A stretch of 64,000 bases of DNA from DAOUET01 sp034430155. Its GTDB lineage: Bacteria; Chloroflexota; Anaerolineae; Anaerolineales; UBA4823. Where the stretch lies: positions 62,001 to 126,000 of the forward strand of contig DAOUET010000158.1 in NCBI GenBank assembly GCA_034430155.1, written 5' to 3'. Position 1 is the first letter of the stretch; each line of letters starts with the position of its first letter. The notes beneath the pieces are model-generated. The model was not told the origin of the DNA and made no database searches. It saw only the letters and a list, made by a program, of their open reading frames with translations. Below, in pieces: positions 34,386 through 43,133 of this stretch. The position numbers and the translations under genes were made by a program.

Positions 34386-36518
34386 GTGCAATCCCCTAAC
34401 AAGTTTGTCATCGCAATAAAAGCGTTACAAGAACTTGGCCTATACCAGCTCACCAATTATGCTGTATACCAGCTTGGATTGAAGACGGGTTACCTGCGCT
34501 GGAGGACGCCGATAAAATCTCCTGGTATCGGCACCCGACAGCAAGCCGCACATTCTCCCGAGTTACAATTCCAACCTTTTCTCAGACTTCCAGATCGAAA
34601 ACGACTCGTCGCTTCGCTGGGTGATAACATCCCAATCTGCCTGGCAGAGGCAGATGAAATCGCAAAGGGAAATGTTCACCTTTTTGGCGGGCCAGCCGTG
34701 CCTTTGAAATTATCGCTGCCTGGACCTTTGAAACATTGGACTGCTTATGAACAAGGGGAAAAAGTCCCTGGTTATCAGGATATCAAATGGGTTTGGGAGC
34801 CCGGGCGCTTTGGTTGGGCGATCACATTAGGACGCGCATTTTACATTAGCGGTGATGAAAAATATTCCCAGGCGTTTTGGCATTTCACGCAGCAGTTCCT
34901 AGCCTCAAACCCTCCAAATTTGGGCCCCCATTGGGCTTCATCCCAAGAAGTCGCCTTGCGGTTGATCGCCTTTTCCCTTACCCTTCACTTAATAATCAAC
35001 TCTTCGCATTCGAATTCAGGGCGCGTCAGCCAATTATTGGGGGCAATCGCTGACCATGCCCAACGCATACCGCTTACTCTCGGGTATGCCCGCGCCCAGA
35101 ATAACAATCATCTGCTCACTGAAGCTGCCGGCTTATATACAGCTGGGTACATCTTGCCAGACCATCCTAAAGCCCGTCATTGGCGCTCTTTAGGCATGCG
35201 CTGGCTTGATCAAGGCCTGAAATCACAGATCGCAGAAGATGGAACCTATGTTCAACACAGTACTAACTACCACCGCTTGATGCTTCAAATTGCCCTATGG
35301 GCAAATTGGGTTGGAGGTTCAAATCCCCGAATAGAAGAGGCCGTTGATAATAAAGAAAATAGGACCCTATTCTCAACCCTGACACAGGCGCGCTTAATGT
35401 CGGCTACTCGCTGGCTGTTGGCTCTGCTTGATTACCAGAGTGGCCGCCTCCCTAATTTGGGACCAAATGATGGAGCCAATATCCTGCCTCTTACCTCATC
35501 TCCTTTCTATGACTATCGCCCCATCCTGAACACCGCTGCGCATGCATTTCTGGATAAGCGCCTATTTCCACAAGGTCCCTGGGATGAGATGGCCATGTGG
35601 TTGGGTGTGGTAAATGATCACCAAGACGATGATGACAATACTCATCGAAGTGAAAATTATTTGGCACGCAATCTGCAACTTTCATCCTGTGATGACTTGC
35701 CCGTTTTATGCGGTGTTCATTCCTGGGCGTACTTACGCGTGGCAAAATTTACCGGCCGTCCCGGGCACGCTGATCAATTAAACCTTGACCTGTGGTGGCG
35801 CGGCTTGAACATGGCTCAAGATGCTGGTACATATCTTTACAATGCCGACCAACCTTGGGACAATTCCCTTAGCCATACAGCTGTGCACAACACCATATCC
35901 GTGGCGGGTCAGGATCAAATGACTCGCGCTGGACGCTTTCTCTGGTTGGATTGGGCTCAAGGACAGATCATCGATTATGAGAAAACTGGCGACGGAGCAT
36001 TGAAACGACTCATGGCCCAACATGACGGTTATAAAAGCCTGGGAGTCATTCATCGCCGAGAAGTTGTTGTTTTAGCAAAAGATCGCTGGATGGTCGAAGA
36101 CCAACTGATTCCATCTAGTAGCCCTGATAAACCTCGGTCCGATTTAACCACCGGTAAGATTGTTTACCCCAAAGGTAAAGCCTTCGATATTCGCATACAC
36201 TGGCTCTTACCCGATTGGCCCTGGGAGCTTGAGAAAAGTGAGCATGAACCTGAATACCAGCTGCGCCTCAAATCACCTCACGATTGGATCACTCTCCGGA
36301 CATTGCTCAAATCAGACTCCCCTTTTCCGGCACACCAAAATGCTCCCATCATCAGAATCATTAGAGCCGGTGAAATGCTTCAAGGACCTGGACCCGCTGA
36401 GCCGACTTTTGGTTGGGTGTCACCAACCTATGGGGTAAAGGTCCCTTCTATTTCTTTCTCTTTAGAGGTAAAAAGCGCCTTACCCCTCAGGATAATCACC
36501 CAATGGGTCTTCCCGTAA
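34386..36518 (+). CDS. Heparinase II/III-family protein
   Basis: GTG 34386, 11 nt after the previous stop, gives 710 residues. The N-terminal two-thirds is an alpha-helical toroid (GPHWASSQEVALRLIAF, then RAQNNNHLLTEAAGLYTAG near 238 and TNYHRLMLQ near 292) and the C-terminal part is a beta-sandwich domain (GRPGHADQLNLDLWW, SHTAVHNTISVAGQDQM). The Asn-His, Tyr and His residues expected for uronate-lyase chemistry are present in these motifs. There is no signal peptide, which is odd for an enzyme that degrades external heparin. Homologues without signals in polysaccharide clusters beside the bi-domain oxidoreductase are thought to act in synthesis or repair, but the reaction is not proven. Confidence 0.87.
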   Translation: MQSPNKFVIAIKALQELGLYQLTNYAVYQLGLKTGYLRWRTPIKSPGIGTRQQAAHSPELQFQPFLRLPDRKRLVASLGDNIPICLAEADEIAKGNVHLFGGPAVPLKLSLPGPLKHWTAYEQGEKVPGYQDIKWVWEPGRFGWAITLGRAFYISGDEKYSQAFWHFTQQFLASNPPNLGPHWASSQEVALRLIAFSLTLHLIINSSHSNSGRVSQLLGAIADHAQRIPLTLGYARAQNNNHLLTEAAGLYTAGYILPDHPKARHWRSLGMRWLDQGLKSQIAEDGTYVQHSTNYHRLMLQIALWANWVGGSNPRIEEAVDNKENRTLFSTLTQARLMSATRWLLALLDYQSGRLPNLGPNDGANILPLTSSPFYDYRPILNTAAHAFLDKRLFPQGPWDEMAMWLGVVNDHQDDDDNTHRSENYLARNLQLSSCDDLPVLCGVHSWAYLRVAKFTGRPGHADQLNLDLWWRGLNMAQDAGTYLYNADQPWDNSLSHTAVHNTISVAGQDQMTRAGRFLWLDWAQGQIIDYEKTGDGALKRLMAQHDGYKSLGVIHRREVVVLAKDRWMVEDQLIPSSSPDKPRSDLTTGKIVYPKGKAFDIRIHWLLPDWPWELEKSEHEPEYQLRLKSPHDWITLRTLLKSDSPFPAHQNAPIIRIIRAGEMLQGPGPAEPTFGWVSPTYGVKVPSISFSLEVKSALPLRIITQWVFP

Positions 36519-36525
36519 ACACGGC

Positions 36526-37746
36526 ATGCATATACTCTTAATACATCAAGCTTTTGCTGCTCTGGATGAACCTGGGAGCACTCGCCATCATGAATTGTCC
36601 CGTTATTTCGGAGAACATGGTCATCAGGTCACCATCATTGCCAGCCAAATCAGCTACCTCACAGGCACCGATAATCGAGATCGTATTGCCTGGCTAAAAC
36701 ACCAGATCAGTGACCCTGAGGTAACCGTGCTAAGGGCTTATACCTATCCGTCTTTACACCGCAGCTTCTTCCATCGTCTGGTCAGCTTCTTGAGCTTCAT
36801 GATTTCTTCTTTCATGGTGGGATTGGGAGTAAAAGAGGTTGACTTGGTTTGGGGTACCTCACCTCCAATCTTTCAAGGGCTGACTGCCTGGGCGCTAGCA
36901 CGCTTGAAGCGCGTCCCCTTCTTGTTCGAGGTTCGTGATTTATGGCCTGCCTTCGCCGTCGATGTGGGAGTTCTGCGACAACCTGCGCTCATCCGTGCCT
37001 CTGAGTGGCTGGAGCGCTTCCTATACAGCCATGCAGACCAGCTGGTTGTCAACTCCCCTGGCTATATCGAGCACGTCAAAAGCCGTGGCGCAAAAAATGT
37101 GCAGCTGGTCCCCAATGGCGCTGATGTTGCCATGTTTGACCCACGGGCTGATGTGGGAGAACTGCGCCGTGATCTTGATCTGCAGCATAAGTTCGTCGCC
37201 TTGTACGCCGGTGCTCATGGCATCTCCAACGATTTAGAGGTATTGTTAGAAAGCGCTGCAATATTAAGAAATCAACCAGAAATCATCATTCTCTTTCTAG
37301 GCGATGGTAAGGAGAAGCCTAATCTGATCGCAAAAGCCATGGAAATGCATCTTTCCAATGTCTGCTTTCTAGCCCCCGTTCCAAAAACCGAAATGCCAGC
37401 TTACCTGGCTGCCTCAGACGCCTGTATCGCTATCTTGAAACCCATCCAAATGTATAAAACTGTTTATCCTAATAAAGTATTCGATTACATGGCTGCCGGT
37501 CGGCCTGTGGTACTGGCAATTGATGGGGTTATCAAAGAAGTGGTGGAAACCGCCAACGCCGGAATTGTGGTTCCGCCTGGAGAACCTGCAGCCCTGGCAG
37601 GAGCTATTCAAACATTAGCGTCAGATCCTGCTTTGAGGCGAATTATGGGTAAGAATGGTCGCCAATATGTCAAAGCTAATTTTGACCGTCCGGTCCTGGC
37701 TGATAAACTACTAAGGCTGATGGAGAGCCTAGTAAAAGAGGTATAA
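36526..37746 (+). CDS. Glycosyltransferase family 4 (WbuB-like)
   Basis: The 406-residue protein has the GT-B fold: N-terminal domain beginning MHILLIHQAFAALDEPGSTRHHELS, a donor-binding C-terminal domain with KTVYPNKVFDYMAAGRPVVLA near 310-330, and GIVVPPGEPAALA. The WbuB-like N-terminus (large separate substrate loop, FLFEVRDLWP near 140) is typical of enzymes that add an amino-sugar to a lipid-linked intermediate. It follows the heparinase-like gene by 7 nt and its stop codon lies inside the -10 box of the sortase gene. Acts on the cytosolic face of the membrane. Confidence 0.9.
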   Translation: MHILLIHQAFAALDEPGSTRHHELSRYFGEHGHQVTIIASQISYLTGTDNRDRIAWLKHQISDPEVTVLRAYTYPSLHRSFFHRLVSFLSFMISSFMVGLGVKEVDLVWGTSPPIFQGLTAWALARLKRVPFLFEVRDLWPAFAVDVGVLRQPALIRASEWLERFLYSHADQLVVNSPGYIEHVKSRGAKNVQLVPNGADVAMFDPRADVGELRRDLDLQHKFVALYAGAHGISNDLEVLLESAAILRNQPEIIILFLGDGKEKPNLIAKAMEMHLSNVCFLAPVPKTEMPAYLAASDACIAILKPIQMYKTVYPNKVFDYMAAGRPVVLAIDGVIKEVVETANAGIVVPPGEPAALAGAIQTLASDPALRRIMGKNGRQYVKANFDRPVLADKLLRLMESLVKEV

Positions 37747-37747
37747 T
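37742..37747 (+). promoter_or_regulatory. -10 box overlapping a stop codon, before the sortase gene
   Basis: TATAAT contains the TAA stop of the glycosyltransferase (GTA TAA T) and ends 6 nt before the sortase GTG. There is no ribosome binding site between them (only a run of Cs), so a leaderless transcript is plausible. The -35 is not clear. Confidence 0.45.
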
Positions 37748-37753
37748 CCCCCC

Positions 37754-38668
37754 GTGCGAAAAAAAGCCTCCCCCGAAGATCTATCCATCGATGAATTACG
37801 CCGGTTGTTAGTTGAAAAGCGGCGTGCCTCCCGCCAACACCGTTTGGAGCATTTTCGACGCACCGGTAGGCTTGTGGTAGTGACGCCCGATATTGAAAGT
37901 TCGTCTTTACAGGATTTCCGATCCGACACCCATGGAGAAGAGGAAACCATCATCGAAACCGCCCTGCCATCACGCCGAAAACGGCTGTTTGATGGTTTGT
38001 TGCTGGCGGTTGAACTCATTGCCGTAGTAGGCTTGCTTTTCGTGTTGTTTAATGGTGTAAATATTATCCGGGAGCTAAATCAAGAAGTCATTTCAGCTAT
38101 CGAACAACCTACCCTCACCCCTACACCGTTGATTGTGGCAGTTGTGCTCCCCTCGGGACATACGCCACCCGATTCACCGGGTGGCGCCCAACCAAACTAT
38201 GAGGAGATACCCGAACACCTGCAACCCTTGGTTCAATCCCTGGCAAATATCCCTATACCGACACCTGGACCCGAGCAGGCTATCCGCCTCCAGATACCCG
38301 CCATCAGCGTGGACGCCCCCGTGGTACAAGGGGATGGGTGGGAACAGCTCAAAAAAGGAATTGGTCAGCATATTGGCTCAACCAACCCCGGTCAGAAAGG
38401 GAACGTGGTGCTATCCGCTCACAATGACATCTTTGGTGAAATCTTCCGGGAACTTGATCGCCTCACCGATGGCGATCAGGTGATTCTCTATACGAATCAG
38501 CACACTTATACCTATGTTGTCATAAGTAGTGAGATTGTGGAACCAACCCAAGTGGAGGTTATGGATTCCAGCTCTTCACCTATAGTTACACTCATTTCAT
38601 GTTATCCTTATATGGTAGATAACAAGCGTATTATAGTGAATGCTCGTCTTCAAAGCGAGAGCCAGTGA
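37754..38668 (+). CDS. Sortase-family transpeptidase
   Basis: The start is a GTG. The 304-residue protein has a highly charged cytosolic tail of about 75 residues (Arg-rich), one membrane segment (about 80-105), a Thr/Pro-rich spacer, and a C-terminal sortase domain from about 180. Catalytic residues are visible: His in LSAHND (about 221), Cys in TLISCYPY (about 283) and Arg in NKRIIVNAR (about 295). The spacing is that of a class D/E-like sortase. Sortases cleave LPxTG-like tails and attach proteins to the surface. No LPxTG protein lies next door in this window, and the VIT/VWA protein lacks such a motif, so its substrates are elsewhere or atypical. Confidence 0.85.
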   Translation: MRKKASPEDLSIDELRRLLVEKRRASRQHRLEHFRRTGRLVVVTPDIESSSLQDFRSDTHGEEETIIETALPSRRKRLFDGLLLAVELIAVVGLLFVLFNGVNIIRELNQEVISAIEQPTLTPTPLIVAVVLPSGHTPPDSPGGAQPNYEEIPEHLQPLVQSLANIPIPTPGPEQAIRLQIPAISVDAPVVQGDGWEQLKKGIGQHIGSTNPGQKGNVVLSAHNDIFGEIFRELDRLTDGDQVILYTNQHTYTYVVISSEIVEPTQVEVMDSSSSPIVTLISCYPYMVDNKRIIVNARLQSESQ

Positions 38669-38729
38669 GACCGGTTAATATCAATCATAAAAAACAATTA
38701 CCATTTTATTATTTGGAGATCTTCTTTCT

Positions 38730-38927
38730 ATGAGTAAGAAACGTAAACGACAGTCACGCGCTAGTAGCACCCCTGAAATCCGCACCTCATCCTCCTCCAG
38801 CAGCAAATCCCTTCGCGAAGAATTTCGCCCGGATTATACCTACGTGAGTAAAGACCTACGCCGAATAGGTACATTGGCTGGTTCTTTCTTTCTAATTCTG
38901 GTGGTGCTCTCATTCATTTTACGTTAG
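38730..38927 (+). CDS. Small single-span membrane protein
   Basis: The 65-residue protein has a basic, serine-rich N-terminus (MSKKRKRQSRASS, then a run of five serines) and one C-terminal membrane helix ending in R (LAGSFFLILVVLSFILR). This is a common shape for small bacterial membrane proteins with a cytosolic tail. GGAG precedes the ATG. It sits between the sortase and an AI-2E permease. I do not recognise a function. Confidence 0.7.
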   Translation: MSKKRKRQSRASSTPEIRTSSSSSSKSLREEFRPDYTYVSKDLRRIGTLAGSFFLILVVLSFILR

Positions 38928-38950
38928 AAGGCAATAGAGGTGGCTTTGCA

Positions 38951-39061
38951 ATGGCGATAAAGCAGGCCAGCTGCCAGTCTCATCAGGATGAAGAAGAAGA
39001 TCGTTTAAGCATTAACCTGAGTTCACCTCTACTTACTTGCGAATTCCAAGGGGGACCATGA
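38951..39061 (+). CDS. Candidate 36-residue protein overlapping the AI-2E permease start
   Basis: The frame starts at an ATG with GAGGTGG seven bases upstream and ends at a TGA that overlaps the permease ATG (ATGA), the usual sign of coupled translation. The product begins MAIKQASCQSHQDEEEDR, is polar, and contains two cysteines. The overlap also moves the permease start to 39058. It is short and unlike anything I know, so it may be a leader peptide or chance. Confidence 0.4.
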   Translation: MAIKQASCQSHQDEEEDRLSINLSSPLLTCEFQGGP

Positions 39062-40185
39062 ATATCCAGCGACCGGTTTGGCCTCCTCAAACAAAATTGA
39101 TTGTCAGCACTTTAGTGCTGGCGTTGCTCATCTATTTAGTCTTTCGCTTCAGTGTCGTTATCCCTCCGTTGATTTTAGCGATCATCCTGGCATATGTCTT
39201 GTCACCTGTGGTTGCCCAATTACAGATGCGCCTGCGATTACCTAAAAGTTGGGCGACCTTCCTTACCTATCTGATCCTCATTATTTTAGTCGTGACCTCA
39301 TTGGTGTTGATCGTTCCTCCATTAGCTTCTCAATTGGCTTTGCTCAATGTAGATATCCAACAATTATTGCAACAAGCTGAGGAGTTACTTGGCCATAAAT
39401 TTGTTATCTTCGGTTCGGAAATCAACGGCTCGTTAATTGTCCAACAGATTATCAACGCTTTCCGCAATTTACTTGAACCGTTCATTGGGCAAACGCTGGC
39501 CTTTGTTGTCGATGTGATCACTTCCGTTGTCTGGTTGATCTTTATCTTAGTTGTTTCTTTCTATTTGATAAAAGATGGTGATAAGCTCTCAAACTGGCTC
39601 GAGAGTCTGCCTCCACCCCACTTTCTCCAGGATTACACGCGTTTACGGGCTAGAATTAATGATATATGGGCAAGTTTTTTTCGCGGCCAGCTGGTCTTGG
39701 CATTCGTCGTCGCCACGATTTTCACAATTGTAGGCCTTGTCTTGGGTCTCCCCTTCGCATTAGCCATGGGCATCTTGGCGGGTCTGTTGGAGTTTCTACC
39801 AAGCATTGGACACGCGATCTGGCTAATTATCGCCGCTGTCCTAGCTTTTTTTCTAGGATCGACCTGGATACCATTCCCCAATTGGGCATTTGCGTTATTG
39901 GTTATAGGGTTGCATCTCTTTTATCAACAATTTGATCTGAACTACCTCATCCCCCGCATTATCGGTCAGAGTGTTCATTTGCCACCTTTAGTGATTATCT
40001 TGGGGATCGTTGCTGGAGCTGCCATGGCTGGCGTCTTAGGTATCGTCTTAGCTGCACCGACCATCGCTTCAGCTCGCGTGATCGGACGTTATATCTATGC
40101 GAATTTATTCGACCTGGACCCTTTTATTACTGCTGAAACTGCTTCCCCTCCAACTTCAAATACGGGATCGACAGAACCTGAATAA
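39058..40185 (+). CDS. AI-2E family transporter, first copy
   Basis: I start it at ATG 39058 (overlapping the small frame before it) rather than TTG 39037. The 375-residue product has about eight membrane helices: N-terminal pair (LIVSTLVLALLIYLVFRF, VIPPLILAIILAYVLSPVV), a helical periplasmic region (VDIQQLLQQAEELLG), and the conserved C-terminal core GILAGLLEFLPSIGHAIW and IPRIIGQSVHLPPLVIILGIVAGAAMAGVLGIVLAAP. The family was named for autoinducer-2 export, but many members have other roles such as sodium-coupled transport, so the substrate is unknown. A paralogue follows 23 nt later. Confidence 0.9.
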   Translation: MNIQRPVWPPQTKLIVSTLVLALLIYLVFRFSVVIPPLILAIILAYVLSPVVAQLQMRLRLPKSWATFLTYLILIILVVTSLVLIVPPLASQLALLNVDIQQLLQQAEELLGHKFVIFGSEINGSLIVQQIINAFRNLLEPFIGQTLAFVVDVITSVVWLIFILVVSFYLIKDGDKLSNWLESLPPPHFLQDYTRLRARINDIWASFFRGQLVLAFVVATIFTIVGLVLGLPFALAMGILAGLLEFLPSIGHAIWLIIAAVLAFFLGSTWIPFPNWAFALLVIGLHLFYQQFDLNYLIPRIIGQSVHLPPLVIILGIVAGAAMAGVLGIVLAAPTIASARVIGRYIYANLFDLDPFITAETASPPTSNTGSTEPE

Positions 40186-40208
40186 ACTTAGCCAATCCGC
40201 TTGCTCCT

Positions 40209-41432
40209 ATGTCTGAACAGGAACCCACCACATCCTCCCCACCCTGGAGTCCCACCGCCAAATTAGTCATTGGATTAACGATCGTCGCTTTAGTCGCTGC
40301 GCTGATCATCTATTTCCGAACGATCCTTGGTCCCTTGATAATGGCTTTCATGCTGGTATATCTGCTGCATCCCTTAGTTGCCTCTTTACGTAAAGCCACT
40401 CGCTTAAGCTGGAGGATGTCGGTTAATCTGGTTTATTTTTTTCTCGTGATCCTGCTGGCCGGTTTTTTCACCCTCTCTGGATTAGCGATAGTACAGCAAT
40501 TACAGAGCTTGATCCGGGTTGTGCAGAACTTCGTCAATACCCTCCCAGATTTGGTCGCTGATATTTCTACCCGCGTTTATACATTTGGTCCCTTGCCATT
40601 CACATTTAGTTTAAATCAATTTGACCTGCAAACTCTAACCGAACAATTACTCTCAACCTTACAGCCGATGTTAGGACGGGTGGGAGCCCTGGTTGGCACC
40701 CTGGCAACCAGTGCGGTCGCTACCTTGGCATGGGGGCTATTCATCCTTCTCATCTCTTACTTCCTGCTGGCTGATGCAGGTCGGGTACCCAGCGATCTGT
40801 TCCATATCGAGATCCCGGGGTACAACGCCGATATCCTTCGCCTCGGGCGCGAGTTGACAGCCATCTGGAACGCATTCTTACGAGGCCAGCTGGTTCTTTT
40901 CATTCTTGCGGTCCTCTCGTACCTTACTTTGATGAACATCCTTGGTCTGCGTAACGCCCTGGGTATCGCCATCCTCGCCGGGCTGTCCAGATTTATCCCT
41001 TACATTGGGCCGTTTACAACTTGGACTGTGACGGTTTTAGTGGCATTCTTCCAGACCTCCAACTATTTCGGTTTACTACCTTACCAATATGCATTACTGG
41101 TGATCATCGCCGCCATCGTTATCGATCAAATCTTCGATAATTACGTGTCGCCCCGATTACTTGGCCAGACCCTGGGGGTCCATCCTGCTGCAGTTCTCGT
41201 GGCAGCTCTCATCGCCGCAAAATTGATTGGGATAATCGGGATCTTACTGGCAGCTCCAGCATTGGCTTCTTTGAAACTTTTAGGGCGTTATACTATTCGT
41301 AAGATGCTTGACCTTGACCCTTGGCCAGAAGATGAGTCGACTGCTCGTGAAGTTGAGTTTCCCTGGGGGCAGGTCGCCCAAAGGATGAGGGTTTGGTGGC
41401 GATCACATCAGCGAGAAAAACGAGAGGAATGA
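40209..41432 (+). CDS. AI-2E family transporter, second copy
   Basis: The 407-residue protein is a tandem paralogue of the gene before it, with the same topology and motifs: ILAGLSRFIPYIGPFTTW in place of ILAGLLEFLPSIGHAIW, and SPRLLGQTLGVHPAAVLVAALIAAKLIGIIGILLAAP. It adds a charged C-terminal tail of about 40 residues (QRMRVWWRSHQREKREE) that the first copy lacks. Both may form a hetero-oligomer. It ends convergent with dnaA. Confidence 0.9.
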   Translation: MSEQEPTTSSPPWSPTAKLVIGLTIVALVAALIIYFRTILGPLIMAFMLVYLLHPLVASLRKATRLSWRMSVNLVYFFLVILLAGFFTLSGLAIVQQLQSLIRVVQNFVNTLPDLVADISTRVYTFGPLPFTFSLNQFDLQTLTEQLLSTLQPMLGRVGALVGTLATSAVATLAWGLFILLISYFLLADAGRVPSDLFHIEIPGYNADILRLGRELTAIWNAFLRGQLVLFILAVLSYLTLMNILGLRNALGIAILAGLSRFIPYIGPFTTWTVTVLVAFFQTSNYFGLLPYQYALLVIIAAIVIDQIFDNYVSPRLLGQTLGVHPAAVLVAALIAAKLIGIIGILLAAPALASLKLLGRYTIRKMLDLDPWPEDESTAREVEFPWGQVAQRMRVWWRSHQREKREE

Positions 41433-41448
41433 CGCTCTGAATATAAAA

Positions 41449-41484
41449 AATCCCCGCAGCGGGAAGGCAAGCGTTGCAGGGATT
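41449..41484 (+). terminator. Hairpin between convergent AI-2E and dnaA genes
   Basis: AATCCC-C-GCA and TGC-A-GGGATT pair with one C-A mismatch; the loop is 16 nt. A run of Ts (about 41502-41507) comes a little later on the plus strand and As flank the other side, so it could serve both directions. Confidence 0.55.
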
Positions 41485-41505
41485 CAGGGTAACGGTATAA
41501 CTTTT

Positions 41506-42864
41506 TTAATCGGTTCCGTAGATCGCTAGGTGAGGTTGTTCATAGAGCTGCTCGCGGATATCGACCACTTGGCGGCGGATACGGTTATCACGCTCTAAGA
41601 GATCAGTGATTTTTTCACAACCATACATCACGGTTGTGTGGTCGCGGCCCCCTAAATATTCCCCAATTTGAGGTAATGAAATATTTGATTCTACTCTCAA
41701 CAGGTACATGGCGATCTGGCGAGGTAATGCCACCTGGCGAGAACGACCCCTACCCAGGATACTATCCACTGTAATTCCGAAAGTCTGAGCAACGGTGCGG
41801 ATAACCTCCTCAGGATCTACTTCTGATCGCCTGGGTGCCAAATCTGACAGGGCGGTCTCCACCAGTTGGGGGGTAAAAGGTAAACCGCTGATTTCCGCAA
41901 AGGCTAACACTCGAGTGAGCGCTCCCTCGAGTTCCCGAATATTAGATTGCGCCCGACGTGCGATGATCTCCATCAACTCATCCGGTACTCTGCGATTAGC
42001 TCGTTCAGCTTTGGTGCGCAGTATTGCTAGGCGGGTCTCAAAGTCAGGTGTCTGGATATCTGCGGTTAACCCCCACTCGAACCGCGAGCGCAAGCGTTCC
42101 TCCAAAGTTACCAGGGCTTTTGGCGACCGATCAGACGAGATCACTATCTGTTTGTCCTGACCATGTAAAGTGTTGAATGTGTGGAAAAATTCTTCCTGAG
42201 TCGATTCCTTACCAGCTATGAATTGAATATCATCTATCAACAATACGTCAATGCGCCGGTATTTGTCTCGGAATGCCTGAGTCGTGTGCGAACGAATGGC
42301 GTTGATTAAGTCGTTAGTGAATTCTTCAGAGGAGACGTATAAGACCTGAAAATTCCTTCGTGCAACCATATTTCCAATCGCTTGCAACAAGTGCGTCTTT
42401 CCCAAACCCACTCCCCCATACAAGAAAAGCGGATTATAAGCCTTGGATGGATTTTCCGCTACAGCCAGGGAGGCAGCCTGTGCCAGGCGATTGCTCGCTC
42501 CAACCACAAAATTTTCAAAGGTATAGCGTGGATTTACGGAGGAACTGTTGTTCCGAGGTGTGTCCGATTTTAAAACGTCCACCACCTCATCCTGTTCAGG
42601 GAATTCTTTCGCTTCAAAGTTCTTAAAAATTGTAAAATGCAATTCAACGGTCCGGTTCATAATGCCTGTAAGAATACGCACAATCGTACTTGAAAGACGA
42701 CTTTCCAACCAGTCTCTGGCGTAGGCATTTCCCACTCCGATAATAAATGCCCCATCTTCATAGGAGATCAGTTCAGTATCACACACCCAGGTATCAAAAG
42801 CAGCCTTAGACATCTCCATTTGTAATTGTCCCAAGGCTGCTTGCCAGGCTTGCTCTGCCTTCAT
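41506..42864 (-). CDS. dnaA: Chromosomal replication initiator DnaA
   Basis: ATG 42864, with AGGAGGAG seven bases upstream, gives 452 residues beginning MKAEQAWQAALGQLQ; the longest frame would add 17 residues that do not fit the family. Domain I is at the N-terminus, the AAA+ domain has Walker A YGGVGLGKTHLL and Walker B VLLIDDIQFIAGK, and the C-terminal DNA-binding helix-turn-helix has the DnaA signature GRDHTTVMYG. It binds DnaA boxes and opens the origin. Unlike many bacteria, dnaN and recF are not next to it; its neighbours are permeases and dnaK. Its leader is about 230 nt and structured. Confidence 0.96.
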   Translation of the reverse strand: MKAEQAWQAALGQLQMEMSKAAFDTWVCDTELISYEDGAFIIGVGNAYARDWLESRLSSTIVRILTGIMNRTVELHFTIFKNFEAKEFPEQDEVVDVLKSDTPRNNSSSVNPRYTFENFVVGASNRLAQAASLAVAENPSKAYNPLFLYGGVGLGKTHLLQAIGNMVARRNFQVLYVSSEEFTNDLINAIRSHTTQAFRDKYRRIDVLLIDDIQFIAGKESTQEEFFHTFNTLHGQDKQIVISSDRSPKALVTLEERLRSRFEWGLTADIQTPDFETRLAILRTKAERANRRVPDELMEIIARRAQSNIRELEGALTRVLAFAEISGLPFTPQLVETALSDLAPRRSEVDPEEVIRTVAQTFGITVDSILGRGRSRQVALPRQIAMYLLRVESNISLPQIGEYLGGRDHTTVMYGCEKITDLLERDNRIRRQVVDIREQLYEQPHLAIYGTD

Positions 42865-42950
42865 ATTTATACTCCTCCTCGCTCCATTGGAATTTCTATG
42901 TAAACAAACCGGCAAAATCCGTCAAACTAGTAAATTAATAGGATCTCCAG

Positions 42951-42969
42951 CCACCGATTCTCTCGGTGG
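42951..42969 (-). other. Hairpin in the dnaA leader
   Basis: CCACCGA / TCGGTGG, a perfect 7-bp stem with a 5-nt loop, lies about 90 nt before the dnaA start. No T-run follows it in the dnaA direction (GCTGGAGATCC), so it is not an obvious terminator. Confidence 0.5.
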
Positions 42970-43018
42970 GAGCAAATATTCTCCTGAATTTCTGTACTGA
43001 GTGTAAAACTTAACTTTG

Positions 43019-43060
43019 GGGGATTATCAGATCCCCAGTCGTCACCGATAATCCGACGAC
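43019..43060 (-). other. Predicted pseudoknot in the dnaA leader
   Basis: Read as dnaA mRNA, GTCGTC pairs with GACGAC (43055-43060 with 43038-43043) and the enclosed GGATTATC pairs with a later GATAATCC (43047-43054 with 43021-43028). The two stems interleave, the geometry of an H-type pseudoknot. A competing hairpin GGGGAT / ATCCCC (43019-43024 with 43031-43036) could form instead. Confidence 0.5.
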
Positions 43061-43103
43061 AGGTGCGGTGGGTCACCCAATAAAAGTGGGTCTCACAGAA
43101 AGC

Positions 43104-43133
43104 ATTCTAGCAGATAATGGGGTCAAAAAGCAA
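43104..43133 (-). promoter_or_regulatory. Probable dnaA promoter
   Basis: On the minus strand: TTGCTT (43128-43133), 18-nt spacer, TAGAAT (43104-43109) with TGC just upstream as an extended -10. The start near 43097 leaves a leader of about 230 nt. Confidence 0.5.

Noticed and set aside
35316..35326. GGTTCAAATCC, like a tRNA T-arm
   Set aside because: It lies within the heparinase-like coding frame, and no cloverleaf or acceptor stem can be drawn around it.
42865..42915. Longer start for DnaA
   Set aside because: Seventeen extra residues lack family support; ATG 42864 has a strong AGGAGG site.
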